This document shows, in pieces, positions 6,461 through 15,524 of a stretch of 37,400 nucleotides of DNA. Origin of the DNA: Butyrivibrio sp. NC3005 (lineage in GTDB: Bacteria; Bacillota; Clostridia; Lachnospirales; Lachnospiraceae); assembly GCF_000424545.1 (NCBI RefSeq), contig NZ_KE384207.1, forward strand, positions 1 to 37,400, given 5' to 3'. The translations under genes were made by a program, and so were the position numbers. The first letter of the stretch is position 1, and each line of letters opens with the position of its first letter. The notes under the pieces were generated by a model. It was given only the letters and a program-made list of their open reading frames with translations. It made no database searches and was not told where the DNA came from.

Positions 6461-7477
6461 CTAAACTCTAGCTGAACACCTCACTAATATCATTTCAACA
6501 CTTATTACATCGTTTAGTTTGCCTTTTTTCACAGCTTCATCATTTTCTATTATCATTGCCAGATTATTTTTTAAATCCTGCATTGTATAATTCTTGGCCC
6601 AATTTATATACTTTCCAACAATAAAAGGCATTAATCCAACTGCTGAAGCTATGCTCCCATTATCTCTATGGTTATCATGCATTTCTTTTACCTGCATCAT
6701 AAGATTGAACTGCCTGAAAATAAGTGCCTGTATCCTCTGAGGCGGCTCTTTAAGCGCAAGTAAATCATAATAAAGCTGCATAGCCTTCTGCTGATTGTGC
6801 TCAACCATTGCATCCATCATTACAAAAATCTGGTTGGAGAGCCAATTGGCACAGACAGCTTCAATATCATTTCGTGTAATAACATTTCGTCCCTGCGCAT
6901 AGCAAACAAGTTTTTCCAACTCATTCGCCGCATTGCCCATATCTGTTCCGACTCTCTCTAAGAAAAATTTTGCATCCTCACTTGTTATCTTAAAGTTTTC
7001 CTTGCCAAGCTTGAATGCTATCCATTTAATGAGCGTTTGCTCGTTCTGAACATCACACTCAATGTCAAATCCATTATTATGAACTGCCTTATACATATCT
7101 TTTCGTTTATCAATATCTGTTTCCACAAAAATAAAATATGCAGTCTCAGCAGGATTCTTAAGATATGCAGATAGCTCTTTACATCCATCCTTGAAAAAAC
7201 CTGAATCTTCAATAACAATAACTCTTCTTTCAGCAAAAAAAGGAAGAGTCTCTGCCATATCTATTATTTCACCAGGATTAAGGTTTTTTCCTGAATAATA
7301 TTGGAGATTCATGGCATCACCGCTGCCGAGAAGAGCTTTTTTCAGCTTATCTTTGTTCTGATTTCTCAAATACGTCTCTTCGCCATATATAAGATAACTA
7401 TGCTGAAAAACCTGACTTTCAATAGCTTCGTTAATTTTCTTCTGCTTGGCCGGATATTCTGATGTTTTCTTAGCCAT
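6461..7477 (-). CDS. holA: DNA polymerase III delta subunit
   Basis: About 338 aa. HolA is the clamp-loader subunit that opens the sliding clamp during replication. Family marks are the N-terminal HSYLIYGEETYLRNQNKDKL, LPFFAERRVIVIEDSGFF, LGKENFKITSEDAKFFLERVGTDMGNAANELEKLVCYA and the C-terminal helical collar domain. An ATG five codons further upstream (7490-7492) has no SD, whereas GGAG lies five bases before the ATG of MAKKTSEYP, so I place the start at 7477. It lies between comEC (about 96 bases upstream) and the DUF1653 gene, an order common in Firmicutes. Confidence 0.92.
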   Translation of the reverse strand: MAKKTSEYPAKQKKINEAIESQVFQHSYLIYGEETYLRNQNKDKLKKALLGSGDAMNLQYYSGKNLNPGEIIDMAETLPFFAERRVIVIEDSGFFKDGCKELSAYLKNPAETAYFIFVETDIDKRKDMYKAVHNNGFDIECDVQNEQTLIKWIAFKLGKENFKITSEDAKFFLERVGTDMGNAANELEKLVCYAQGRNVITRNDIEAVCANWLSNQIFVMMDAMVEHNQQKAMQLYYDLLALKEPPQRIQALIFRQFNLMMQVKEMHDNHRDNGSIASAVGLMPFIVGKYINWAKNYTMQDLKNNLAMIIENDEAVKKGKLNDVISVEMILVRCSARV

Positions 7478-7573
7478 TAGTACTCCATTCACATAATTTC
7501 TTTACTTATACCTGTGCTAACAGGCGCTACCTCTTTATTCTACCACATTTGCAGGCAAGATGTATAAGTTAAA

Positions 7574-9835
7574 TCAATTGTTCTGCAAACAAAAATTTGA
7601 AATTTTAATTCCCGTTTTAGAACTATATATTTGTATTGCTCCTGTTTCATAGGTTATCATACTTGGAATTTGATGTTCTTTTAATCTTCCCATAAGTTCT
7701 GGTGACGGATGATGATAACGGTTATTTTTTCCACAGGATATGAGTGCAAGTTTTGGTTTAGTCAGATTTAAAAACTGATCATCTGTCGTATATTTACTAC
7801 CATGATGTGCCACCTTTAAAATATCAATTTGAGGTATTAGATTTTTATTTTTATCAAAATAGTCATTCAACATAAAAAGGCCTTCTTTTTCAACATCACC
7901 TGTAAAAAGCACACTTATATTATTATTCTTTTTTTGTAGTTTTAAATACAATATCGTTGAATGTGCGTTAGCACCTTCACTCGTCATACCTTTGACAGGT
8001 CCAAGACACATAAATCTTCCATTTCCAGCATCTATTTCATCTCCTCTTTTAAGATATATTACCGGTACATTATGTATTTTAGCTTTCTGTTCCAAAAGTT
8101 TAAAATTTTCTTCTCTACATTTTTCATCACAATCAGGAAGAAAGAGATGACCTATCTGTATCCCGCCTCTATCCATCTTATCCAGAGTTTCTAATACTCC
8201 ACTAATATGATCTTCATCCTCATGCGATACTATTACTCCATCAAGATACCCTATTCCTTCATATTTCAAAAAAGGTTCTAAGACATTTTTTCCTATGTTC
8301 TTTCTAGAGGTGCTTCCACCATCAATTAAATAAGCTCTCGAATTTAGTTCAAGTACAATGCCATCTCCTTGTCCTACATGCAAAAAAGTCATCTTAAAAT
8401 CAGGTTTTACTCTTACACAAAGAAATATAATACCTGCCAGTATTGGCACGAAACGAAGAAATTTCATTTGATTTATTCTTTTGGGAGATATAATTTCACC
8501 GTCTAATTCATTTCTTTTCTCATAGTTTTTTATGTAATAAGACAAAAAAAGATATATCCCCACAAAGATATAATAGATAACTACCTGCAAATCATTTGCA
8601 TGCCCTACATACCATGTATTTCCAAAGATTTTGGTACTGCTAATACAGATTATTTTATAAAAATGAAGGATTAGTTCACAAGGCAATGAAATTGCCATTC
8701 CCACAAATCCTATTACTCCACCTATTAAAATAAGTGCTATACCAAGTGATAAAACAATCCCCATTAGAGGAATAACAAGAATATTGAGAAAAACAGAGTA
8801 TCTTGGTATCGTATAATATGAATTCATCTGTATCGGTAATGTAATAACGCTTACTGAAAGACTTGCAATAATAATATTAAGGCAATAATCAAGAGGCGTG
8901 AAAAACTTTCTCTTGAAAGAAAGTGTTGGCAAAACTAATGCGATTCCAAGCACTGCACCAAATGACATCAAAAATCCTGAATGAAACAGATATAAAGGCT
9001 GTTCAATCACAAGAAAAAGTGCTGCAATACTAAGTCCTGTAAGTAAATCATATGTGCGTCCCAATATTTTACCAATTAGTCTAATTAAAAACATTATAAT
9101 AGCTCTTACTGCAGATGTTCCCATTCCACACATAAGACCATAATTTATCATCACAAAAATAGATAATATGCACGCAATTGAAATTTTACATCTACATTTT
9201 CTCAAAAGTTCATACAATGCTACTCCCAGAATAGAAATATGCAATCCTGAGATAGATAGTATATGAATTATCCCTGCATTTTGATATAGACTTTTTATTT
9301 CTTCATCTAATGCTGTTCTATCTCCAAGAAGCATAGCTTTCATAACAGATGCATCTTCATCATTAAAATTTTCATCAAGAATACTCGAAAAATAACTTCT
9401 TAGACAATTGAGATTTTCCAGATATTCGTTATAATCTTTGCTTAAAGCCATTATTTTGGAATCTCTCAATGTATATGAAACTTTTAAAATTCGATAATAC
9501 CTTCTACTATCAAATTCTCCAGGATTAGTTGCAAAATTAAACTTTTTGCATCGTCCTTGAACTTTTACACTTTGTCCCATTTTGGGAATTGCGCTTGAAT
9601 TATCGCTTAGATAGACTAAGATTTGCTCATTACTGTTTGGTATCTTTAGATATAATACCAAGATTTTATTTCCTTGAAAATCAATCCTGTTTTCTTTTCT
9701 AACAACTTTTCCTACTAACTGCTTGTCTTCTCCATCAACAATATTTTCATCCTGAAAAGGTATCGAATAAAGTCTCAAACAAACATATATTATAGCCACA
9801 AACGCTGTTATTACCAGACATAGTGGTCTTTTCAT
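7574..9835 (-). CDS. comEC: ComEC/Rec2 DNA-uptake channel with MBL domain
   Basis: 753 aa, full length. Order: N-terminal membrane segment, DUF4131-like soluble region (about 35-130), the Competence domain with SISGLHI near 194-200 and many membrane segments to about 470, then a metallo-beta-lactamase-like domain with GQGDGIVLEL, SHEDEDHISG (metal-binding HxDxDH near 538-543) and AHHGS near 676-680. It forms the cytoplasmic-membrane channel for single-stranded DNA during transformation. SD AAGGAAAAGG precedes the ATG. A terminator for the upstream gene ends about 30 bases before the start, so it needs its own promoter or readthrough. The ComEA-like gene is 3 kb upstream on the same strand. 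Confidence 0.95.
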   Translation of the reverse strand: MKRPLCLVITAFVAIIYVCLRLYSIPFQDENIVDGEDKQLVGKVVRKENRIDFQGNKILVLYLKIPNSNEQILVYLSDNSSAIPKMGQSVKVQGRCKKFNFATNPGEFDSRRYYRILKVSYTLRDSKIMALSKDYNEYLENLNCLRSYFSSILDENFNDEDASVMKAMLLGDRTALDEEIKSLYQNAGIIHILSISGLHISILGVALYELLRKCRCKISIACILSIFVMINYGLMCGMGTSAVRAIIMFLIRLIGKILGRTYDLLTGLSIAALFLVIEQPLYLFHSGFLMSFGAVLGIALVLPTLSFKRKFFTPLDYCLNIIIASLSVSVITLPIQMNSYYTIPRYSVFLNILVIPLMGIVLSLGIALILIGGVIGFVGMAISLPCELILHFYKIICISSTKIFGNTWYVGHANDLQVVIYYIFVGIYLFLSYYIKNYEKRNELDGEIISPKRINQMKFLRFVPILAGIIFLCVRVKPDFKMTFLHVGQGDGIVLELNSRAYLIDGGSTSRKNIGKNVLEPFLKYEGIGYLDGVIVSHEDEDHISGVLETLDKMDRGGIQIGHLFLPDCDEKCREENFKLLEQKAKIHNVPVIYLKRGDEIDAGNGRFMCLGPVKGMTSEGANAHSTILYLKLQKKNNNISVLFTGDVEKEGLFMLNDYFDKNKNLIPQIDILKVAHHGSKYTTDDQFLNLTKPKLALISCGKNNRYHHPSPELMGRLKEHQIPSMITYETGAIQIYSSKTGIKISNFCLQNN

Positions 9836-9865
9836 GAATTCCTTTTCCTTAAATCATCCTTAGTA

Positions 9866-9902
9866 TATTTTTGCCAGCCTTATCTTTAAGCTGGCAAAAA
9901 TA
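9866..9902 (-). terminator. Terminator after the GerMN lipoprotein gene
   Basis: A perfect 13-bp stem (9866-9878 with 9890-9902), GC-rich at the loop end and AT-rich at the base, lies between the GerMN gene and comEC. A TATACT beside its 3' arm on the minus strand could be a -10 for comEC, but no convincing -35 accompanies it. Confidence 0.85.
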
Positions 9903-9926
9903 ATAATTCTTTATCAATAAAAACAT

Positions 9927-10880
9927 TTACTCTTCTACTATCTCTTCATTTTCTTCTAATGGTAATGACAAATCAAGTGTATCCATAAACTTTACATTTG
10001 TCTTTCCATCTATTGAAATCTGAACCTTTTCAACATCAGCAAAGGTTGTAAGAGAGTTTACCAGTGAATAAATAGCTGTTTCTGCAGTTACACGATTAGT
10101 CTGTGTCAGAAAATCAGAATTAAAATCCACATAACAGATTCCGTCACGGACAGTAACACTATTTATCTTACTTGCAGGATTAACAGTCGCAATTACTTTA
10201 TCGGTATTAGGTCCTGCGACCAGCTGTTCTATTGCCAGTCTTTCCATTGAAATATTGCTGTTATAAACAACTGTCCTGTAAACCTTTGCCAGATGGTCTC
10301 CATTTGCATTTGCAAAATATAATGTCAGTGTAACTTTTTCATAAGTGTTTATTTCATTTCCAGCGTTATAGATAAATGTATCAGCCTTCATATTGCCGAT
10401 TTTATCACCATCATTGTCAATTAAAGGTTCATCGCCTATAACAAACGCCACGTTGGAAACTCCCTTTGCCTGAGAAAAAGTTCTCACCATAGCTGCCCTA
10501 TCTAAAATTTCTGTAACATGAGCTACTTCCTTATAACTTGCATCAAAATATAGTGTAAGTGTTCCATCTTTAAGCTCATAACGATTAAGTGAAATACGTC
10601 CGGTAAGAGGTGCTTCGTATTCCACATCATTTGGCGCCTTGGCAAGCTGTTTTATCATTTCATCAATAACTTGCTGTGTTGAAGAAACATCTGCCTTTAA
10701 TTGATATGTTTTCTCTGCAAGTCCAGTTTCGGATGAGTTCACGTAATATATTTTAATTGCCTGCGGATCTTCTTTTTCCACCTCACCTGATTCTTTACAG
10801 CCACTCAAAAAGAAAGCTGATATCAAGATAAGCAGTGAAACTCTACAAGCATTCTCTATCACAAAAAGCTTACTCTTCAT
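9927..10880 (-). CDS. Two-domain GerMN lipoprotein
   Basis: 317 aa. A signal peptide ends in the lipobox LSGC (Cys about 28), so it should be a lipoprotein on the outer face of the membrane. Two GerMN (spore germination/LpqB-type) repeats follow: about 42-165, with KIYYVNSSE, DGTLTLYFDASYKEV and ALxxAxMVRTFSQ-like helix, and about 180-300, with LTLYFANANGD, DGICYVDFNSDF and AETAIYSLVNSL. The tail is acidic. The family is thought to bind ligands or partners in the envelope. It lies 16 bases after the sensor kinase gene, so it is likely a modulator of that kinase, as LpqB is for MtrB in actinobacteria (inference). Confidence 0.85.
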   Translation of the reverse strand: MKSKLFVIENACRVSLLILISAFFLSGCKESGEVEKEDPQAIKIYYVNSSETGLAEKTYQLKADVSSTQQVIDEMIKQLAKAPNDVEYEAPLTGRISLNRYELKDGTLTLYFDASYKEVAHVTEILDRAAMVRTFSQAKGVSNVAFVIGDEPLIDNDGDKIGNMKADTFIYNAGNEINTYEKVTLTLYFANANGDHLAKVYRTVVYNSNISMERLAIEQLVAGPNTDKVIATVNPASKINSVTVRDGICYVDFNSDFLTQTNRVTAETAIYSLVNSLTTFADVEKVQISIDGKTNVKFMDTLDLSLPLEENEEIVEE

Positions 10881-10896
10881 ATGCTTTTCAAACCCC

Positions 10897-12381
10897 TTAT
10901 TTCGTGAAACTTAGCGGTATCTTTACAATAAATGTTGTTCCCTCATCCAAAACACTTGAAACATCGATTGTTCCACGATGCATTAATATAACGCTTTGAG
11001 TGATTGATAGTCCAAGACCAGTTCCGCCAATTTCTCTTGAACGTGATTTATCTACGCGGTAAAAACGGTTAAATACCAGATTAAGCGAATCTTCAGGAAT
11101 ACCTATTCCTGAATCTGATACAGTAACTATAAATGACTGATGATCTGCATCAAGGATTACTTTTACCCAACCAGAATCCTTGTTGTATTTAATAGCATTT
11201 TCTACCAGATTCATTATTGCAAGTGAGAGCTTAACTTCATCAACTTCCGCTGTAATTGCACGTCTTGAGTCATAAGTAAGCTCAATATTCTGCTTTCTGG
11301 CAATAGGACGAAGCCTCTTTAATATAAGCTCAATCATATCATTAATATCAACTGAGGATATATTAAGACTTGCTGCAGTCTTATCCATCTTTACCAAGGA
11401 GAGAAGATCATTAATAATCTGAGCTTCTCTATCAACTTCATGACTGATATCCTGCATGAAGTCTTTATACATATCAACTGGAGCATCAGGTTGTTGAAGA
11501 AGCGTATCTGCAAGCACTTTCATAGAAGTAATCGGTGTCTTAAGCTCATGCGAAACATTTGATACAAACTCCTGTCTAGAATCGTCAAGGGTTTTCATAC
11601 GCTGCAAAAGCTGATTGAATGCATTTACGATATGCTCTGTTTCCAGATAATCAGGCACCGATATTTCTTCCATCGTATACCCTGCTTTGATATCGTTAAT
11701 TGCTGAGGTTATTCTGTCAAATGGCCTTAAAAGAATATTCGCCGAAAGCAAAGAAAATACAAACATTACGATTATAATGATAAGTTCAATCCTTGTTGCT
11801 TTTTGACTGAGAATATCAAGAGTAGTTGTAATATACTCTGTTGATACACTTATAAGGATAACACCTCTTACATATTCTTCATCGCCATTATCGGAAGAAA
11901 TCGTCTCTACTATTGGTGTTGTAATTTCAATATAGTGATTTTGAGCATCATAAACAGAGGTAATACCGCTGTTACCATTTTTCAGGCAATTTACGACTTC
12001 CTCAGAGATAATCACCTTGTCCTCACTTATTCCATAGGTATCCTTCACTATACGTAAATCGTCGTCAATAATCATTACTCTACCGTCATATAGATTTGCC
12101 AACAAATCCAATTCGGCATTAACAACTTCTGACGTAGTATCCTGAAGATATCCATAAGTGATAAGATGATCTGCAAGTATTCTCATCTGTGTCTGAACTT
12201 CATTTTTTCGTACATCGACAGCTCTAGTCTCATAGTTGTACAGAATAACCTGATGTACAACAAGACATGAGATAAGACCTGTCAAAAATACGAGAACGAA
12301 GATTCTAGCACGCAAACTTCTAAAGACATTCACTACTTTTAGTCTGTGAAAGGTGTTTGAAACATTCGTTTTAAAATCCAT
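10897..12381 (-). CDS. Membrane sensor histidine kinase (WalK/PhoR/MtrB type)
   Basis: 494 aa. TM1 near 27-48; extracellular sensor region about 49-193; TM2 near 197-217; HAMP about 217-268; HisKA with phospho-acceptor H278 in SNVSHELKTP; HATPase with N-box NLVENAIKYN (391-400), DSGIGIP (423-429) and GTGLGL (453-458). No cytoplasmic PAS domain is visible between HAMP and HisKA. It should autophosphorylate and pass phosphate to the response regulator encoded 5 bases upstream. The GerMN lipoprotein gene follows. An envelope-stress or cell-wall role fits the architecture, but the signal cannot be read from sequence. Confidence 0.92.
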   Translation of the reverse strand: MDFKTNVSNTFHRLKVVNVFRSLRARIFVLVFLTGLISCLVVHQVILYNYETRAVDVRKNEVQTQMRILADHLITYGYLQDTTSEVVNAELDLLANLYDGRVMIIDDDLRIVKDTYGISEDKVIISEEVVNCLKNGNSGITSVYDAQNHYIEITTPIVETISSDNGDEEYVRGVILISVSTEYITTTLDILSQKATRIELIIIIVMFVFSLLSANILLRPFDRITSAINDIKAGYTMEEISVPDYLETEHIVNAFNQLLQRMKTLDDSRQEFVSNVSHELKTPITSMKVLADTLLQQPDAPVDMYKDFMQDISHEVDREAQIINDLLSLVKMDKTAASLNISSVDINDMIELILKRLRPIARKQNIELTYDSRRAITAEVDEVKLSLAIMNLVENAIKYNKDSGWVKVILDADHQSFIVTVSDSGIGIPEDSLNLVFNRFYRVDKSRSREIGGTGLGLSITQSVILMHRGTIDVSSVLDEGTTFIVKIPLSFTK

Positions 12382-12386
12382 TTATT

Positions 12387-13067
12387 TTATGCCTGGAAGA
12401 AATATCCACTACCCCATTTTGTACGAACATAACGAGGCTCGCTTGGATTAGACTCTAACTTTTCGCGAAGTCTTCTTACGTGAACATCAACTGTTCTAAC
12501 GTCTCCTGGATAATCATCACCCCAAATTGTGTGAAGAAGTTCTTCTCTTGAGTAAATCTTTCCAGGTGTAGAAGCCAAAAGTTCAAGAACTTCGAACTCA
12601 CGACTAGTCAGATTAATTTCTTTCCCTTTCACATATACTCTGCGGTACTCTTCATTAAGTTTCAAATCACCATAAGTTACTTCACCAGCCGATGAAGAAT
12701 GGGAACCTGAACGACGAATAATAGCTTTAATTCTAGCCTTTACTTCCAAAATATTAAATGGTTTTGTAATATAGTCATCAGCGCCATATTCAAGACCAAG
12801 AATCTTGTCCATATCATCGCCCTTTGCAGTAAGCATGATAATCGGCACTGTACTAAATTCACGAATAGCCAGACATACATCAAAACCGCTAAGTTTTGGA
12901 AGCATAACATCCAAAAGAACAATATCATATTTATTATTCTTTGCAAGTTCTAATGCGTCTTCACCATTATAAGCACAGTCAACTTCCATATCATCTTGTT
13001 CCAAACTGTACTTAATTCCTTTTACAATTGCTTTCTCATCATCAACGACTAATGCTCTCCTTGCCAT
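12387..13067 (-). CDS. OmpR/PhoB-family response regulator
   Basis: 226 aa. Receiver domain 1-118 with acidic pair D9/D10, phospho-acceptor D53 (VLLDVMLP), T80 and K102. The DNA-binding winged helix about 128-226 shows GDLKLNEEYRRVYVKGKEINLTSREFEVLELLASTPGKIYSREELL and the recognition helix RTVDVHVRRLREKLE. This sequence style is close to WalR/MtrA/PhoP. It is the first gene of an RR-kinase-GerMN trio and starts 26 bases after the ComEA-like gene, so transcription may enter from comEA. SD AAAAGGGGA precedes the ATG. Confidence 0.94.
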   Translation of the reverse strand: MARRALVVDDEKAIVKGIKYSLEQDDMEVDCAYNGEDALELAKNNKYDIVLLDVMLPKLSGFDVCLAIREFSTVPIIMLTAKGDDMDKILGLEYGADDYITKPFNILEVKARIKAIIRRSGSHSSSAGEVTYGDLKLNEEYRRVYVKGKEINLTSREFEVLELLASTPGKIYSREELLHTIWGDDYPGDVRTVDVHVRRLREKLESNPSEPRYVRTKWGSGYFFQA

Positions 13068-13093
13068 TTTATCCCCTTTTCTTACAACTGCTT

Positions 13094-13858
13094 TTATACA
13101 GTTATATTATTTTTTATTTTATCAAACATTTTTTGTTTGATACCTGTTACTTTTATCAGATCTTCAATTTTTGCAAAAGATCCGTTTTGTGTTCGATATT
13201 GAATTATAGCTTCTGCTCTTGACTTACCTATTCCTTTTAAAGTCATAAGCTCGGTCGCTGAAGCTGTATTAATATTTACCACACTTTCCTTAATTTCAGC
13301 TTTATCCTTCTCACAAACTTCAGAATTCTGTAAATCAGTATTATCTGCTATTTGATTCTTAGATGTAACGCCAAAATCATTTTCTTTACTTAATAATTCT
13401 TTTGACTCTTTAACAGTAGGAATTTTAATTTTACAACCATCACTAAGAATCTGAGCCAAATTCAAAAATTCAGTATCAGCCTCTTTAGAAAAGCCGCCCG
13501 CAGCTTCAATAGCGTCGACAATTCTACTATTTATGTCAAGCTCATATACTCCGCTCTTGCAAACTGCTCCGCAAACATAAACAGCAATCTTATTACTGCT
13601 AGTGTTATTAGTAGCTGAGTCTGCAGAAAAGCTATCTTTTGATGCACCTGCATCAAAAGAAACTGAATCTGTGCTTATATTTTCCTTATTCGGCATACTA
13701 CTATCTATCAAGCTTTCATTCTGCCAAACGATCTCATCGCTCTTTTTGGTGCAACCAGACGATAGAAATACTCCTAATACTATTATAACCGTCATTAAGA
13801 ATTTTTTAAGACGAAATTTTGATTTTATATCATTTTTTTCTAAAAATGTAAAAGGCAT
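13094..13858 (-). CDS. comEA: ComEA-like DNA-binding competence protein (SLBB + HhH)
   Basis: About 254 aa. It has an N-terminal hydrophobic segment ending in FLSSGCTKK, which could be a non-classical lipobox or a simple anchor, then a polar linker, an SLBB domain (IAVYVCGAVCKSGVYEL through GCKIKIPTV) and a C-terminal helix-hairpin-helix pair: VNINTASATELMTLKGIGKSRAEAIIQYR and IEDLIKVTGIKQKMFDKIK. ComEA binds incoming double-stranded DNA outside the membrane and hands it to ComEC. An upstream in-frame ATG (13885) exists, but GGAGG lies 5 bases before the ATG of MPFTFLEK, so I use 13858. It is followed by the response regulator rather than comEC. Confidence 0.9.
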   Translation of the reverse strand: MPFTFLEKNDIKSKFRLKKFLMTVIIVLGVFLSSGCTKKSDEIVWQNESLIDSSMPNKENISTDSVSFDAGASKDSFSADSATNNTSSNKIAVYVCGAVCKSGVYELDINSRIVDAIEAAGGFSKEADTEFLNLAQILSDGCKIKIPTVKESKELLSKENDFGVTSKNQIADNTDLQNSEVCEKDKAEIKESVVNINTASATELMTLKGIGKSRAEAIIQYRTQNGSFAKIEDLIKVTGIKQKMFDKIKNNITV

Positions 13859-13886
13859 GATTCCTCCAAGGAGGGTCCCGCCCATG

Positions 13887-13937
13887 CTTTTTCTATTTTA
13901 TTAGAAAAAGTCAAATCATGCAAGAAAAATCTTGCAT
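13887..13937 (-). terminator. Two tandem hairpins between the solute-binding gene and comEA
   Basis: ATGCAAGA/TCTTGCAT (13918-13937, loop AAAA) is followed on the minus strand by a second stem of 9 bp (13887-13895 with 13902-13910). No long T-run follows the first, so it may be a weak terminator or processing site. The region separates the solute-binding gene from comEA. Confidence 0.5.
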
Positions 13938-13944
13938 GTCATTT

Positions 13945-15417
13945 TTATCCATCCATTCCTTCATCGTAATAATCGTCTTCATCATTTGTAAACGATATAT
14001 TTTCCGGTGTTTCAACATATGTTTCTGTATATTTCGAACCTGTAACCTGTGTTTTAATCTGCTCAGAGACAGCTTTCAACGTTTCATTTGGATCTGCTCC
14101 ATTCCAGATTTTTTCAAAAGATATTTCAAGCTGCATCCAAAAATTTGATGTTGAAATCATCTTAGGCATTGGAACTGAATTTTCATAGGCAGCCAAAAAT
14201 CCATCAAGCTTTTCTTCTTCATGCTGTACTTTTTTATAACAGGATACTTTATCTGCCTGTTTGTACAAATCATCATTTGTCTGTGTGCAAAGCCACTGTG
14301 CAACTTCTTTTGCTTTATCTTCACATTCAGAATAACCATTTACAGCTATACACTGCGTAACAGACATTGTTCTGGTTTTACAATCAGGTGTAAGACTCGG
14401 CATAGGAAGTACACCATATTCAAATTTGCACTTTCCTTCTTTCTGAGCCTTTTTAATGCTGGATAATACATCTGTTGTTGCAAGTGTAAAAATCATTTTT
14501 CCATCTATAAAATCCTGTTTTACGCTTTCATAAGAAGATGTTTTGGAATCAATAGCAAAGAACTGATTGAGTTTTTGGTACAGACTCATGCACTTAATAG
14601 AATCTTTATTATAAATATCTATTTTGCCTACATCATCACCTGATTTACCACCAATATTAATACAGTCACCAACAATAAAATAATTATAGAAAATATCAGA
14701 TACATCCCACTTAAAAATTGCCTCTACTCCTTCTGGAGCATTATAGCTTTCTGCAAACTTTATTATATCTGTCATAGTCTGCGGAAGCATTTCTTTTTCT
14801 TTTTTAGAAACCTCTTCTTTAAATTCTTTTGAATTTTCATCAAGAGAAGAACCAGACACAGCATTATCAGGAGTTGTTTCAGCTAGAAGATGCTCATTTT
14901 CAACTTTATCTTTTGCAGCATTTTCCAGATAAGTTTTGTTATACAAAAGGGTACTGGTTTCAAAATAATATGGATATGCTACATATTCTCCATCATATGA
15001 AACGCTTGAAAGTGCAGCTTTACTGAAATTATCTGCATTAAATAGATCAGTATCAGATATCGGAGTTGTAAGTCCGGAAAGTGTCGCTTTTTCTAAAGCA
15101 TCATTTGTTAAGATATAGAGGTCTGGATATTCATCTTCATTGGTTGATGCTTTTCCAATATTTTCCAAATATTCTTTTGCCGACACAAGTTTTGGAACAA
15201 GACGGATTTTTTTGTGAGTGTCATTAAATTCAACAGATCTTGACAGTAAATAATCTGTCAACGCATCATCACTATACCATAGATTAACAGTATTTTTCTT
15301 AGAAGAAAAAATGAATTCTTTTTCCGCTCTTATATCACCTCTAGAATGATATGCGGCAAACAAAATAACGCACACTGCAGCTGCTGCAGAGAAGATACGA
15401 ATCTTTTTCTTTTGCAT
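13945..15417 (-). CDS. Extracellular solute-binding protein-like, membrane-anchored
   Basis: 490 aa. An N-terminal hydrophobic segment (about 7-25) has no lipobox cysteine. The body resembles family 1 sugar-binding proteins of ABC transporters: VNLWYSDDALTDYLLSRSVEFNDTHKKIRLVPK, YPDLYILTNDALEKA, YPYYFETSTLLYNKTYL, FIDGKMIFTLATTDVLSSIKKA and a C-terminal FWMQLEISFEKIWNGADPNETLKAV. A charged insertion lies about 170-215, and the end is acidic (DEDDYYDEGMDG). No permease or ATPase gene is adjacent, so it may work with a transporter elsewhere or sense a ligand. SD AAAGGAG precedes the ATG. Confidence 0.75.
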   Translation of the reverse strand: MQKKKIRIFSAAAAVCVILFAAYHSRGDIRAEKEFIFSSKKNTVNLWYSDDALTDYLLSRSVEFNDTHKKIRLVPKLVSAKEYLENIGKASTNEDEYPDLYILTNDALEKATLSGLTTPISDTDLFNADNFSKAALSSVSYDGEYVAYPYYFETSTLLYNKTYLENAAKDKVENEHLLAETTPDNAVSGSSLDENSKEFKEEVSKKEKEMLPQTMTDIIKFAESYNAPEGVEAIFKWDVSDIFYNYFIVGDCINIGGKSGDDVGKIDIYNKDSIKCMSLYQKLNQFFAIDSKTSSYESVKQDFIDGKMIFTLATTDVLSSIKKAQKEGKCKFEYGVLPMPSLTPDCKTRTMSVTQCIAVNGYSECEDKAKEVAQWLCTQTNDDLYKQADKVSCYKKVQHEEEKLDGFLAAYENSVPMPKMISTSNFWMQLEISFEKIWNGADPNETLKAVSEQIKTQVTGSKYTETYVETPENISFTNDEDDYYDEGMDG

Positions 15418-15524
15418 AAATCTCCTTTGTTAGTAGCGACTTTTAATTGACTTTGGATATTCTTCACTCAAATCCTTTTGCTCAAAATCAACTAGCTGAC
15501 AATGTGCGCTGGTAAAAATAATAA

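Noticed and set aside
13858..13885. Upstream ATG as the comEA start
   Set aside because: It has no SD, and the GGAGG lies before the downstream ATG.
15418..15524. Promoter or terminator between argD and the solute-binding gene
   Set aside because: No hairpin with T-run and no convincing -35/-10 pair could be found.
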